Below are positions 45,465 through 53,528 of a stretch of 64,000 bases of DNA, piece after piece (positions within the stretch are counted from its first letter, which is position 1; each line of letters begins with the position of its first letter). The DNA comes from Rhodospirillaceae bacterium (GTDB lineage: Bacteria > Pseudomonadota > Alphaproteobacteria > Rhodospirillales > UBA2165): positions 1 through 64,000 of the forward strand of contig JABHAA010000136.1 of the NCBI GenBank assembly GCA_018674495.1, read 5' to 3'. The notes beneath the pieces were generated by a model. The model was not told the origin of the DNA. It made no database searches and worked only from the letters and a program-made list of their open reading frames with translations. The translations under genes and the position numbers were made by a program.

Positions 45465-46858
45465 ATCACGCCCGCAATCGGGCTCTTGGCGCTATTGCCG
45501 TGGCCGTTTGACCGCTCTTCTTTCAAGCGGTCGGCGACGACGAAGGCCAGCTCCAACGCCTGGCGCGCATTCAGCCGGGGGTCGCAATGGGTGTGATAGC
45601 GGCTGGAAAGATCGGCCTCGGTAATCGCTTGGGCGCCGCCGACGCATTCGGTGACGTCTTGACCGGTCAGCTCGAAATGCACACCGCCCGGATGCACGCC
45701 CTCGGCGCGCACAACTTGAAAAAACTCATCAACCTCGGCCAGGATCAAATCGAAGGGCCGCGTCTTGTAGCCGTTGCCGCTTTTGACCGTATTGCCGTGC
45801 ATGGGATCGCACGACCAGACAACGGTGCGCCCCTCGTCCTTGACCCGGCGCAGTAGACCGGCCAGGTGCGCCTCCACATTGCCGGCGCCCATGCGGCTGA
45901 TCAAGGTCAGCCGGCCCGGCTCGTTGTCCGGGTTTAAAATATCGATCAGGCGGATCAGGTCGTCGGCCTCGGTGGTCGGGCCCACCTTGGAGGCGATGGG
46001 ATTGGCGATGCCGCGCAAATATTCCAGATGGGCGTTGTCTAGCTGGCGGGTGCGGTCGCCGGCCCATAATAGATGCGCCGACGTGTCGTACCAATCGCCG
46101 GTGAGGCTATCGACGCGGGTCATGGCCTGCTCGTAGGGCAGCAGCAATGCCTCGTGGGAGGTGAAAAATTCGGTCTCGCGGATCTGCGGCGTGGTATCGG
46201 AATTGAGCCCGCAGGCGGCCATGAATTCCAAAGTCTCGTTCAGCCGGTCGGCCAGATCCCGGTAGCGCTCACCAAGCTCTGAATCGGCAACGAAGCCCAT
46301 ATTCCACTGATGCACCCGTTGCAGATCGGCAAAGCCACCCTGCGCAAAGGCGCGGATCAGATTGAGGGTCGACGCCGACTGGTTATAGGCGCGGATCATA
46401 CGCTGAGGATCGGGCTGGCGCCGGGCTTCGTCGAAATCGATGGAATTGATGATGTCGCCCCGGTAGGACGGCAACTCGATCCCATCGATGGTTTCCGTCG
46501 CGCCTGAGCGCGGCTTTGCGAACTGACCGGCCAGGCGGCCCAATTTGACTACCGGCAAGGCGGCGCCAAAGGTCAGCACCACCGCCATCTGCAACAATAC
46601 GCGGAAGGTGTCGCGGATATTGTCGGGATGAAATTCGCGGAAGCTTTCGGCGCAATCGCCGCCTTGCAGCAAGAACGCTTCCCCCGCCGCCACCTTGGCC
46701 AGATGCCTTTTCAGGCTGCGCGCCTCGCCGGCGAAGACCAGCGGCGGATAATTGGCAAGCTCCGCCTCGGCGGCTTCGAGGGCGGCTTGGTCCGGATAGT
46801 CCGGCACCTGCAATATCGGTTTTGCGCGCCAACTATCGGGCGCCCATTTCGTGCTCAT
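45461..46858 (-). CDS. Class II 3-deoxy-7-phosphoheptulonate (DAHP) synthase
   Basis: 465 residues. Plant-type class II signatures: [26 protein letters not shown] (metal Cys), [11 protein letters not shown] (metal His), [14 protein letters not shown] (metal Glu) and [16 protein letters not shown] (metal Asp). Condenses PEP and erythrose-4-phosphate to DAHP, the first step to aromatic amino acids. No class I homologue is seen here. Confidence 0.94.
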   Translation of the reverse strand: MSTKWAPDSWRAKPILQVPDYPDQAALEAAEAELANYPPLVFAGEARSLKRHLAKVAAGEAFLLQGGDCAESFREFHPDNIRDTFRVLLQMAVVLTFGAALPVVKLGRLAGQFAKPRSGATETIDGIELPSYRGDIINSIDFDEARRQPDPQRMIRAYNQSASTLNLIRAFAQGGFADLQRVHQWNMGFVADSELGERYRDLADRLNETLEFMAACGLNSDTTPQIRETEFFTSHEALLLPYEQAMTRVDSLTGDWYDTSAHLLWAGDRTRQLDNAHLEYLRGIANPIASKVGPTTEADDLIRLIDILNPDNEPGRLTLISRMGAGNVEAHLAGLLRRVKDEGRTVVWSCDPMHGNTVKSGNGYKTRPFDLILAEVDEFFQVVRAEGVHPGGVHFELTGQDVTECVGGAQAITEADLSSRYHTHCDPRLNARQALELAFVVADRLKEERSNGHGNSAKSPIAGVI

Positions 46859-46940
46859 GGTTACTGGTCCCAGGTATACGTATCAGAAGGGCGCAGTCTA
46901 TACGCTTTGGCGGCGCTGATTTCCAGTGTAAATGCCGGTT

Positions 46941-47933
46941 TCACGTCTTGATCACTTCCAAGGTCTGCTTGGCGAACAAGTCTTCGGGTTTGAGCTTACG
47001 GTAGGCGACGCCCTGTTGGTGGGAGAAGTGAACGAAGGCTTCCAGGGTCGCCCGGTTGGGTTCGATCCCGTATGGCCAGATATCATCGCCGAACAAATTT
47101 TGCGCTTCGCGGGCCGCATCGACGCCCCAGGGGATCGGATAGATGGCGTGGCTGCCTTTAAGCGCGCGCTCGACGCCCCGGTTTTTGGCTTCGTCGAAGG
47201 CGCTATAAAGATTGGCCGCCACCCAGGGATGCGCCTCTAGCACGCTGTTCTTGATGACGATCACATGCATGATCGGGAATATGCCGGTGTCTTTATAATA
47301 ATCCACTTCGACTTTCGTTGAGTTCTTGATCAGGCGGCTGACCCTTGGATCGCCGTCGCGCACCGGCTTCGGCGGCAAGGCCGACAGCACCGCATCGACC
47401 GAGCCGTCCAGCAACAGATCGCTGAGGGACTTGTCGGTCACCGCTTTGACCTTCACGCCCTTGGGCAATTTCGGCGGCTGCGGTTCCGGGCGGCCAGGCA
47501 TATCGACGCCGGTCTGTAACCATTTGATGGAGCGCAAATCGACGCCGACGGTGTTTTGCAGCCAGCCGCGGGCATAGATGGTCGCCGTCTGCGTCCACTC
47601 CGGGATGCCGACGGTGGCGCCCTTTAAATCTTCCGGCTTTTTGACGCGGCTGCCCTTGGGCACGAAAAAGGCGCTCTGGCGGGCCATGCGGGACGGGAAG
47701 ATAGGGATCGCCGTCATTTCGTTTTTGCGCCTCGATACCAGCGAGACGTAGCGGCCGAAGGACATTTCGGACACATCGAAGTCACCGAAATTGGTGGCCC
47801 GGTGGAAGATGTAATGGGGCTCATCAAAGATCATCGGCGTGATGTCGATGCCTTCGGCGCGCACCACGCCGCTCATCAGATCGCGCACATGATCGTAATC
47901 GCAGGTGGCCAGGGAGAGATTTAAATTGGGCAT
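46941..47933 (-). CDS. 4,5-dihydroxyphthalate decarboxylase-like protein
   Basis: 330 residues without a signal peptide. NLSLATCDYDHVRDLMSG and DFDVSEMSFGRYVSL match the Pht5/4,5-dihydroxyphthalate decarboxylase group, a cytosolic branch of the type 2 periplasmic-binding fold. Real substrate is unknown; members are often over-annotated. It starts 8 bases after gor on the same strand, so the two are probably cotranscribed. Confidence 0.8.
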   Translation of the reverse strand: MPNLNLSLATCDYDHVRDLMSGVVRAEGIDITPMIFDEPHYIFHRATNFGDFDVSEMSFGRYVSLVSRRKNEMTAIPIFPSRMARQSAFFVPKGSRVKKPEDLKGATVGIPEWTQTATIYARGWLQNTVGVDLRSIKWLQTGVDMPGRPEPQPPKLPKGVKVKAVTDKSLSDLLLDGSVDAVLSALPPKPVRDGDPRVSRLIKNSTKVEVDYYKDTGIFPIMHVIVIKNSVLEAHPWVAANLYSAFDEAKNRGVERALKGSHAIYPIPWGVDAAREAQNLFGDDIWPYGIEPNRATLEAFVHFSHQQGVAYRKLKPEDLFAKQTLEVIKT

Positions 47934-47941
47934 GATGTTTC

Positions 47942-49330
47942 CTATTGGGCGGCTTTGGCCGCGTCCGGTTCGGTGCGTTTGGTGCTCATGGTGACGAACT
48001 CTTCCGCCGCCGATGGATGGATCCCCATGGTGGCATCAAACTGCGCCTTGGTGGCGTTGCATTTAAGGGCGATGGCGACACCTTGGATCACTTCGGGGGC
48101 GTCCATGCCCATCATGTGGGCGCCGAGCACCCGGTCTGAGGCCGCATCGACCACCAATTTCATGTAGGTGCGTTCTTCCCGGTGGGACAGTGTGTGCACC
48201 AGTGGGCGGAACCGGGAATCGTAGATATCGACGGCAAAACCCTGCTCCCGGGCCTGGGCTTCGGTCAGCCCAACGGTGCCCACCGGCGGCGTCGAGAAGA
48301 CCGCCGTCGCGATGTTGGCGTAGTCCACGGTGGTCGGGTTGTTGTTGAACAGGGCCTCAGATACGGCGCGCCCTTCCTGGATGGCGACCGGGGTCAGTTG
48401 CACCCGGTCGGTTACATCGCCGACGGCGTAAATGTTGGAGGCGCTGGTCCTGTTCCAATCATCGACGATGATGGCGCCGTCCTCTTTTAAGGCGACGCCG
48501 GCTTCTTCGAGGCCAAGTCCGTTGGTGTTGGGCGTGCGCCCGGTGGCGTACATGATGCAATCGGTCTCGATCATATCGCCGCCGCGAAGGCGCATGGAGT
48601 AAACGGCGCCCTGTTTCTCGATGGACTCGACCACCGTCTCGCTCATCAGCTTGATGCCCCGATTGGCAAGCTCTTCATCAAGGGACACCCGGATATCTTC
48701 GTCGAAGCCGCGCAGCACCGTATCGGCGCGCACGATTTCGGTAACTTCGGTGCCGAGGCCGGCAAAGACGCCGGCGAATTCAACGGCGATATAGCCGCCG
48801 CCAACAATGACCATGCGCTTTGGCCTTTCCGGCAATTCCAGCGCTTCGTTGGAAGAGATCACATGCTCGATGCCGGGAATATCGGGCGTCGACGGCCAGC
48901 CGCCGACGGCGACCAGAATATTCTCCGACGTGATGCGCTTGCCGTTCACCTCCACCGTATGCGGATCGACCAGGATGCCCTTGCCTTCGTGCAGGTCCAC
49001 ATTGTTGTCGCGGAGGATGCGCAAATAGATGCCGTTGAGCCGGTCCAGCTCGGTGTTTTTGTTGTCGATCAGGGTGCGCCAATCGTGGCTAACGCCGTCA
49101 ATTTGCCAACCGTAATTGGCCGCGTCCTCGAAATGATCGGCGTAGTGGGCGCCATATATCAGTAGCTTCTTCGGGATGCAGCCGCGCAACACGCAAGTGC
49201 CGCCCACCCGGTCGGCCTCGATAACGGCGGAGCGGGCGCCATAGCCGCCGGCCAGGCGCGATGCGCGCACGCCGCCGGAACCGGCGCCGATGGTGATCAT
49301 GTCATAGTCATATTTGGGCAATGCGGGCAT
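47942..49330 (-). CDS. gor: Glutathione-disulfide reductase
   Basis: 462 residues. FAD loop ITIGAGSGGVRASRLAGGYG, redox pair GGTCVLRGCIPKKL, NADP loop VIVGGGYIAVEFAGVFAGLG, and C-terminal catalytic HPSAAEEFV with its His. Restores GSH in the cytosol using NADPH. Start at 49330 ('MPALPKYDYDMITIG'). First gene of a gor-Pht5-like pair. Confidence 0.94.
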   Translation of the reverse strand: MPALPKYDYDMITIGAGSGGVRASRLAGGYGARSAVIEADRVGGTCVLRGCIPKKLLIYGAHYADHFEDAANYGWQIDGVSHDWRTLIDNKNTELDRLNGIYLRILRDNNVDLHEGKGILVDPHTVEVNGKRITSENILVAVGGWPSTPDIPGIEHVISSNEALELPERPKRMVIVGGGYIAVEFAGVFAGLGTEVTEIVRADTVLRGFDEDIRVSLDEELANRGIKLMSETVVESIEKQGAVYSMRLRGGDMIETDCIMYATGRTPNTNGLGLEEAGVALKEDGAIIVDDWNRTSASNIYAVGDVTDRVQLTPVAIQEGRAVSEALFNNNPTTVDYANIATAVFSTPPVGTVGLTEAQAREQGFAVDIYDSRFRPLVHTLSHREERTYMKLVVDAASDRVLGAHMMGMDAPEVIQGVAIALKCNATKAQFDATMGIHPSAAEEFVTMSTKRTEPDAAKAAQ

Positions 49331-49917
49331 TCGTGCCTCTCCTTAAAATGGCGGCGGAGTATAGGAAGACCGTGCCAAACCGACAAGACAGAGCAAGACG
49401 CGCGCGTGGGATGGCATCGCCGGCATGCGCGCGTCCCTTCGGGCGGGCACCAGGGCCTTCACACCCATGCACGTTTTGCAAAAGTCCGTGCGACATATTT
49501 CCGAAAAAACGACCATACCGGATCATTACTATTCCTTACGCTTCCTATCGCTACCTTACGGTTTTTTTGGCCCCAAATTCGCACTGGTTGCCCAACCCGG
49601 CCATGATCAAGGGCCAAAAACCGCCTTAGTCATGCACCGGGCGAATTGCTCTACTTTATTGAAATGAAAGCAGTAATTATACATTTAGTCTGAGATTTTG
49701 CGGTGTCAATGCTACCGGCCCTGTTAACTCAAAAATATTAGATAGTATTCTCTCGCGACCAAATGTGCGCGGCGAAACATAACAAAATTACAGCACATAT
49801 TGACCTATTCGTTACAAATATTTATATTTTGAAACGAAAACATTTATATATGGGATCAGGTCAGGTGCCAATATTGCCTGCCCGGCGCATTTTTTCGGTA
49901 AAGTCGAATCAATAGTT
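49331..49917. other. 587-base non-coding region between gor and the Xre/RES pair
   Basis: No convincing gene. Left part: GC-rich with GACGCGCG/CGCGCGTC arms (49397-49438 area). Middle: CGGTTTTTTTGGCCC (49559-49573) is mirrored by GGGCCAAAAACCG (49611-49623) with two unpaired Ts, a 37-base loop. Right part (49660-49917): strikingly AT-rich and unlike the flanks, holding a sigma-70-like promoter for the toxin-antitoxin pair. The composition change suggests the right part came with the mobile pair. Confidence 0.55.
49800..49828 (+). promoter_or_regulatory. Sigma-70-type promoter of the Xre/RES pair
   Basis: TTGACC at 49800-49805 and TATATT at 49823-49828 are separated by exactly 17 bases, each one mismatch from the consensus TTGACA/TATAAT. 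It is oriented toward the antitoxin ATG at 49918, giving a leader of about 80 bases. The leader contains a CAATATTG palindrome (49868-49875) that could be an operator. Confidence 0.55.
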
Positions 49918-50256
49918 ATGCAAGATATGGTATCAAGGTATTTGGATGATTTGCGCGAAGATGGCGGCCTGAAGGGCGTCGATATCGCCAATATTGTCGA
50001 TGTGTCCACTGCCACTGTGTCGCGTTGGTCCACCGGGCGAGCAAGCCCGCATCCCAGCACCCAACTCATGATCTCAGACCTTCATTATATGGTTGGACGG
50101 TTACGGGAATATTATAGTTCCAGAGAAATCCGCATGTGGCTTTATGCCCGGCATCCGCAATTGGACGGCGCCCGCGCTATCGATTTGATCAATGATGGTC
50201 GTTCCGAGGAAGTGCTCGCCATACTCGACCGCCTGGACGCAGGCGCCTATCTCTAA
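49918..50256 (+). CDS. Xre/MbcA/ParS-type antitoxin
   Basis: 112 residues. Residues 10-50 are an HTH (LKGVDIANIVDVSTATVSRWSTGRASP), and the C-terminal half (YYSSREIRMWLYARHPQLDGARAIDLINDGRSEEVLAILDRLDAGAYL) is the DUF2384 toxin-binding domain. Neutralises and corepresses with the RES toxin whose ATG comes 3 bases after the stop. Confidence 0.9.
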   Translation: MQDMVSRYLDDLREDGGLKGVDIANIVDVSTATVSRWSTGRASPHPSTQLMISDLHYMVGRLREYYSSREIRMWLYARHPQLDGARAIDLINDGRSEEVLAILDRLDAGAYL

Positions 50257-50259
50257 TTA

Positions 50260-50838
50260 ATGCCGCTAAGCCATAAACCTCGAATAAGTGAATTGATCGA
50301 TGCCTTGGAGGCGTCAGAGAAATCTATTTTCGATGGCCCTGTCTGGCGCGTAGCCCGCGCTAGGCGTGACAGCTTGGTTGGATCGCGCCCCAAGGGCCGC
50401 TGGGACAATGGCAGTTTCGATGTGCTTTACACTTCGCTAGAAGCTGACGGCGCTATGGCGGAAATGTATTTTCACCTCTTGCGTGGTCAACCAGTATTCC
50501 CTTCGCGCATGGAATTTACGTTGACCGAAATCTCGCTGAGCCTCAAAGGCGCGCTCAAGCTGGCTGACATGAATGCACTGGCATCGCTTGGGGTCGATGC
50601 AACTAATTTCGGCCGCGCTCACTACGCTAGGCGGCTAAACGAATATACACGCACCCAGGAAATAGCCGAAACAGCACACTTTATAGGCTTCGATGGCATG
50701 ATCGTACCAAACGCCCGTTGGGACTGCGGCAATGTGGTGGTTTTTACAGAACGCGTCGGTATGAAAGATTTGTCCGTCATCAATGAACGGACACCCGTGG
50801 ATTGGGAGACATGGCAGCAGAGGATAAGCACGACTTAA
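50260..50838 (+). CDS. RES-domain toxin (NAD-degrading type)
   Basis: 192 residues. The RES domain includes VWRVAR (R30), PKGRWDNGSFDVLYTS, the Glu in GAMAEMYFHLL (E68) and the C-terminal VPNARWDCGNVVVF. Known RES toxins phosphorolyse or hydrolyse NAD+. The Ser of the Arg-Glu-Ser signature, usually in 'VPSAR', reads Asn151 here, which may be subfamily variation or a weakened enzyme. Cotranscribed with the Xre antitoxin. Confidence 0.88.
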   Translation: MPLSHKPRISELIDALEASEKSIFDGPVWRVARARRDSLVGSRPKGRWDNGSFDVLYTSLEADGAMAEMYFHLLRGQPVFPSRMEFTLTEISLSLKGALKLADMNALASLGVDATNFGRAHYARRLNEYTRTQEIAETAHFIGFDGMIVPNARWDCGNVVVFTERVGMKDLSVINERTPVDWETWQQRISTT

Positions 50839-50877
50839 AATACCGGCTTAAAATACCGGCTTAAATTTGCCCCGCCG

Positions 50878-51216
50878 TCAATTCCCTCTCGGCGCAAAGA
50901 TAATTACCGCTGCGCCCACCAAACAGATCGCCGCGCCGATGGCGTCCCAGCGGTCGGGGGTGCGGCCCTCTACCAGTTTCAGCCAGACCAGCGAGGCAGC
51001 AATGTAGACGCCGCCGTAAGCGGCGAAGGCGCGCCCCGCGAACTCGGTGTCGATGCGGGTCAAAAGATACGCGAACAGGATCAAGCTCAGCGTGCCCGGA
51101 ATAAGCCACCAGACCGGCTTGGCCAGGCGCAGCCAACCCCAGAAGGCGAAGGAACCGGCGATCTCGAAAAAGGCGGCGCCCACATAGATCAATCCGGTGG
51201 TCAGGTGCGCGCTCAT
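50878..51216 (-). CDS. YnfA-family inner-membrane protein
   Basis: 112 residues with four membrane helices. [19 protein letters not shown] and [28 protein letters not shown] are the UPF0060/YnfA signatures, distantly related to small multidrug-resistance exporters. Overlaps the upstream GNAT gene end by ATGA. Confidence 0.92.
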   Translation of the reverse strand: MSAHLTTGLIYVGAAFFEIAGSFAFWGWLRLAKPVWWLIPGTLSLILFAYLLTRIDTEFAGRAFAAYGGVYIAASLVWLKLVEGRTPDRWDAIGAAICLVGAAVIIFAPRGN

Positions 51217-51740
51217 GGATTGGCGTCTCCGTCCAATCCCGGCCCGGCTAGCACCACCGAGGTTTCGACCTGGCGCGCCGGGATGTTCCAGTAGGTTTGC
51301 AGCAACCGGTCCTTTTCGCCGGCCTCCACCTGGCGGAAGCCGTGGCGCACATAAAAATCCACCGCCCAGCTTGCCGCTGCCCAGGTGCCGACCAGCAGAG
51401 GCCGTTCGCTGAGCGCCATGATATTGCGCAAAATTTCACCGCCGAGGCCCCGGCGCTGGAACCGGGTCAGCACATAGGCGTGGCGGATCAATGATACGGG
51501 CCGCCCGTCCCAGCCGGGATTGGCGTCCATATTTTGCAGTCCCATGACGCCGGCCAATTGGTCCGATGCCACCGCGCCCCGGAATTCAACGCCGGCGGTA
51601 ATCTCGGCGGCCAGTTCGCCTTCGGGCATATAGGGATCGTGCCAGCGGTCCGCTGGGATGACGCCCTTATAGGCGATGGCAGCGTCGTTGATGATGGCGT
51701 AGATGGCGCCGAAATCTGCCTCGCCGCAATCGCGGATCAT
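51213..51740 (-). CDS. GNAT-family N-acetyltransferase
   Basis: 175 residues. [21 protein letters not shown]...[15 protein letters not shown] is the phosphinothricin/amino-acid acetyltransferase-like opening, and [18 protein letters not shown] is the acetyl-CoA loop. [11 protein letters not shown] is the closing strand. Substrate unknown. Coupled with ynfA by ATGA. Confidence 0.87.
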   Translation of the reverse strand: MIRDCGEADFGAIYAIINDAAIAYKGVIPADRWHDPYMPEGELAAEITAGVEFRGAVASDQLAGVMGLQNMDANPGWDGRPVSLIRHAYVLTRFQRRGLGGEILRNIMALSERPLLVGTWAAASWAVDFYVRHGFRQVEAGEKDRLLQTYWNIPARQVETSVVLAGPGLDGDANP

Positions 51741-51909
51741 GGGTGCTTCCTTTTTCCGGCAACTGGAAATTCAGCGCTAACCTGGGATTAGCCTAGGTCC
51801 GATGTGCGCCGCGAACAAGTCCGGCGCATGCAAATCTTGCGCGCCGTTGTGCTGCGCGCCATAATCCGTATACGTATAAACCGATAGACAAAACGATCAG
51901 GGGGACCCG

Positions 51910-52290
51910 ATGAGTGACGCCGAACGTCCGAGTGGAAGCAACCGTATCGCCGAAGCCAACCGCCAGCATTTCAACGAAGGGCAGCATGTCTTTCGCGAAG
52001 GTGAGGTTGGCGATTCGGCCTTCATTGTAGTTGATGGCACCGTCGCCATCTACCGCCTGACCGAGGAGGGCGAACAGGTGCTGGCCACCCTAGCCAAGGG
52101 CGCCATGTTCGGCGAGATGGCGCTGATCGACGATGATGTGCGCATGGCGTCGGCAAAAGCGGTCGACGGCTCGGCCGAATTGCTGGTGGTATCGCGCGCC
52201 ATGTTCCAAAAGAAAATGGACGGTCTTGATCCGTTCACCCGCGGCCTGATCAAGATTTTGGCCGACAACGTCCGCAACGCGCAGAAATAA
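51910..52290 (+). CDS. Stand-alone cyclic-nucleotide-binding domain protein
   Basis: 126 residues made of a single cNMP-binding domain: FNEGQHVFREGEVGDSAFIVVDGTVAIYRL, then the phosphate-binding cassette FGEMALIDDDVRMASAKA, and a closing helix. There is no DNA-binding or kinase domain, so it must act through a partner. The cassette keeps Glu and Arg but has MASA where RTA[ST] is usual. It lies just upstream of a CRP-type palindrome and 8 kb from an adenylate-cyclase gene on the same strand. Confidence 0.88.
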   Translation: MSDAERPSGSNRIAEANRQHFNEGQHVFREGEVGDSAFIVVDGTVAIYRLTEEGEQVLATLAKGAMFGEMALIDDDVRMASAKAVDGSAELLVVSRAMFQKKMDGLDPFTRGLIKILADNVRNAQK

Positions 52291-52315
52291 TTTTCGCCGC
52301 CCGTTAAAAAAAGGT

Positions 52316-52339
52316 GCCGGCCGCTTTGTAGCGGCCGGC
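52316..52339 (+). terminator. GC-rich hairpin after the cNMP-binding gene
   Basis: GCCGGCCGCT (52316-52325), loop TTGT, AGCGGCCGGC (52330-52339): a perfect 10-bp stem. It begins 26 bases after the stop and is preceded by a run of seven As but not followed by Us. It probably ends or protects the upstream transcript. Confidence 0.6.
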
Positions 52340-52360
52340 GAGTATAACAGGGAGGATTCA

Positions 52361-52432
52361 ATCGGAAGTCCGGAATTCCGGAGAAAGTCTCCGGGTCTCG
52401 GGAGATCTCGGGGGAGGAGGATCACTTCCGAT
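52361..52432 (+). other. Candidate structured RNA with a branched fold
   Basis: Outer arms ATCGGAAGT (52361-52369) and ACTTCCGAT (52424-52432) pair perfectly. Inside are the 14-base palindrome TCCGGAATTCCGGA (52369-52382) and a TCTCC/GGAGA hairpin (about 52388-52405). A purine run GGGGGAGGAGGA (52410-52421), a perfect ribosome-site mimic, lies inside the closed structure. Function unknown. Confidence 0.45.
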
Positions 52433-52465
52433 AATCAAACAATAGCCGTAACCGATGGCCCGTTA

Positions 52466-52481
52466 TGTGAACCGGTTCACA
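52466..52481. promoter_or_regulatory. CRP-type operator, perfect TGTGA-N6-TCACA
   Basis: TGTGAACCGGTTCACA is a perfect 16-base palindrome matching the CRP/cAMP-receptor consensus TGTGA-N6-TCACA exactly. Located 320 bases before the pentaheme cytochrome start and between a cNMP-binding protein gene and a cluster encoding an adenylate cyclase. The AACCGGTT core could also serve a LacI-type repressor. Confidence 0.6.
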
Positions 52482-52629
52482 CAAGACCAAAAAATTCAAA
52501 GAATTATGTTAAATATTGTAAATCGATAACCGTATTTCCGCTGAATCCAACGCGCTGGCGCCGCTAAGCGCTGGTCGCCACCCAAGTTGTTTTCGCGGAG
52601 TAAAGTGCCAATGTATATCTGTAAAGCAA

Positions 52630-52683
52630 TTCAACCTCGGGACGCGGCAAAGCCGGTGGCCCCTTGGCTGAATGGCCGTTGAA
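52630..52683 (+). other. Candidate small structured leader RNA
   Basis: TTCAAC (52630-52635) pairs with GTTGAA (52678-52683) to close a domain that contains a CGGC-AAA-GCCG hairpin (52645-52655) and GGCC/GGCC arms (52658-52661, 52674-52677). GGGACGC followed shortly by AAAGCC is reminiscent of the 3' half of the c-di-GMP-I (GEMM) core, but the 5' half is not recognisable and the spacing differs, so I do not call it a riboswitch of that class. Confidence 0.3.
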
Positions 52684-52703
52684 GAGGAGATAAGCAGCCA
52701 AAA

Positions 52704-52717
52704 TTGATGCTGATCAA
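52704..52717. promoter_or_regulatory. FNR/Anr-type box, perfect TTGAT-N4-ATCAA
   Basis: TTGATGCTGATCAA matches the FNR/FnrL consensus at all ten specified bases. Its centre is 90 bases before the pentaheme cytochrome start, a usual activator position if transcription begins about 40 bases downstream. It implies induction when oxygen is low. Confidence 0.7.
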
Positions 52718-52800
52718 TGACGAGGGACGCGTGCCTAAGTAAATCTTCTCACCTAGAGGGTTTGGTATGGTTTTTGATTTTCAGGGGAACGGTTGTTTAA

Positions 52801-53496
52801 ATGAAGTGGCTAAACCCGATTTGGGCCGCATCGGTCTGGCGCCATTTGCACGGCTTCGTTCTCCTTTATCCGGCCCTCGGGATAATCACCATCTTTCTTG
52901 GCGGTGTCGCCGCCTGGGGCGCGTTCAACTGGTCGTTGGAGCTCACCAACACCGAAAAATTTTGCGTCTCCTGCCACGAGATGAAGACCCATATTTTTTC
53001 CGAATACAAAAAAAGCTCCCATTACGCCAATCGCACCGGGGTGCGCGCCTCGTGTCCCGATTGCCATGTGCCGAGGGATTGGGGGCACAAAGTGGTGCGA
53101 AAAATCGCGGCGACCAACGAGCTGTTTCATTGGGCGGCAGGCTCGATCCGCTCGGACGAAGACTTCAAGGCCAAGCGCATGAAGCTGGCCCAGAAAGTCT
53201 GGGCGGGCATGAAAGCTTCGGACAGCCGCGAATGCCGCAACTGTCACCGCAACGATTTCATGGCCGGCGGCAAGCAGACCAAAAAGGCCAAAATTATGCA
53301 CGACCTGGCGGGCCCCTGGAACATGACCTGTATCGAGTGCCATCAGGGCATCACCCATTCGCTGCCAGTGGAATTCGACAAGGAAGCGGTCATGGACCGG
53401 CTGCATGACCGCATGGAGAAAGACAAAGTCAATTGCCGTTCCTGCCATGAAAACCTCGCCCGCCCACCCGCCGGCGATGGCTGGGACAAGGATTAA
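52801..53496 (+). CDS. NapC/NirT-type quinol dehydrogenase with five heme motifs
   Basis: 231 residues. One N-terminal membrane anchor (VLLYPALGIITIFLGGVAAWGAF), then CXXCH motifs at residues 55-59 (CVSCH), 85-89 (CPDCH), 145-149 (CRNCH) and 177-181 (CIECH), as in tetraheme NapC/NirT that take electrons from quinol to periplasmic enzymes. A fifth motif, CRSCH at 212-216, sits in an added C-terminal tail. First gene of the plus-strand cluster with a Mo oxidoreductase; presumably its electron supply. Confidence 0.92.
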   Translation: MKWLNPIWAASVWRHLHGFVLLYPALGIITIFLGGVAAWGAFNWSLELTNTEKFCVSCHEMKTHIFSEYKKSSHYANRTGVRASCPDCHVPRDWGHKVVRKIAATNELFHWAAGSIRSDEDFKAKRMKLAQKVWAGMKASDSRECRNCHRNDFMAGGKQTKKAKIMHDLAGPWNMTCIECHQGITHSLPVEFDKEAVMDRLHDRMEKDKVNCRSCHENLARPPAGDGWDKD

Positions 53497-53528
53497 TTTC
53501 GCTAGTCAACCAAGGTAAGGAGAACAAA

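Larger units (their letters stand above)
52291..52800 (+). promoter_or_regulatory. 510-base leader of the Mo-enzyme gene cluster
   Basis: No gene is credible here. It holds, in order: a 10-bp GC-rich hairpin (52316-52339), a multi-stem structure (52361-52432), a perfect TGTGA-N6-TCACA site (52466-52481), a small closed RNA structure (52630-52683) and a perfect FNR-type box (52704-52717) 84 bases before the cytochrome start. The density of signals indicates an intensely regulated operon. Confidence 0.75.

Noticed and set aside
52630..52683. c-di-GMP-I (GEMM) riboswitch
   Set aside because: GGGACGC and AAAGCC are present, but an extra GGC lies between them and the 5' GGGCAAACC half and tetraloop hairpin are missing. 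Kept only as an unnamed structured RNA.
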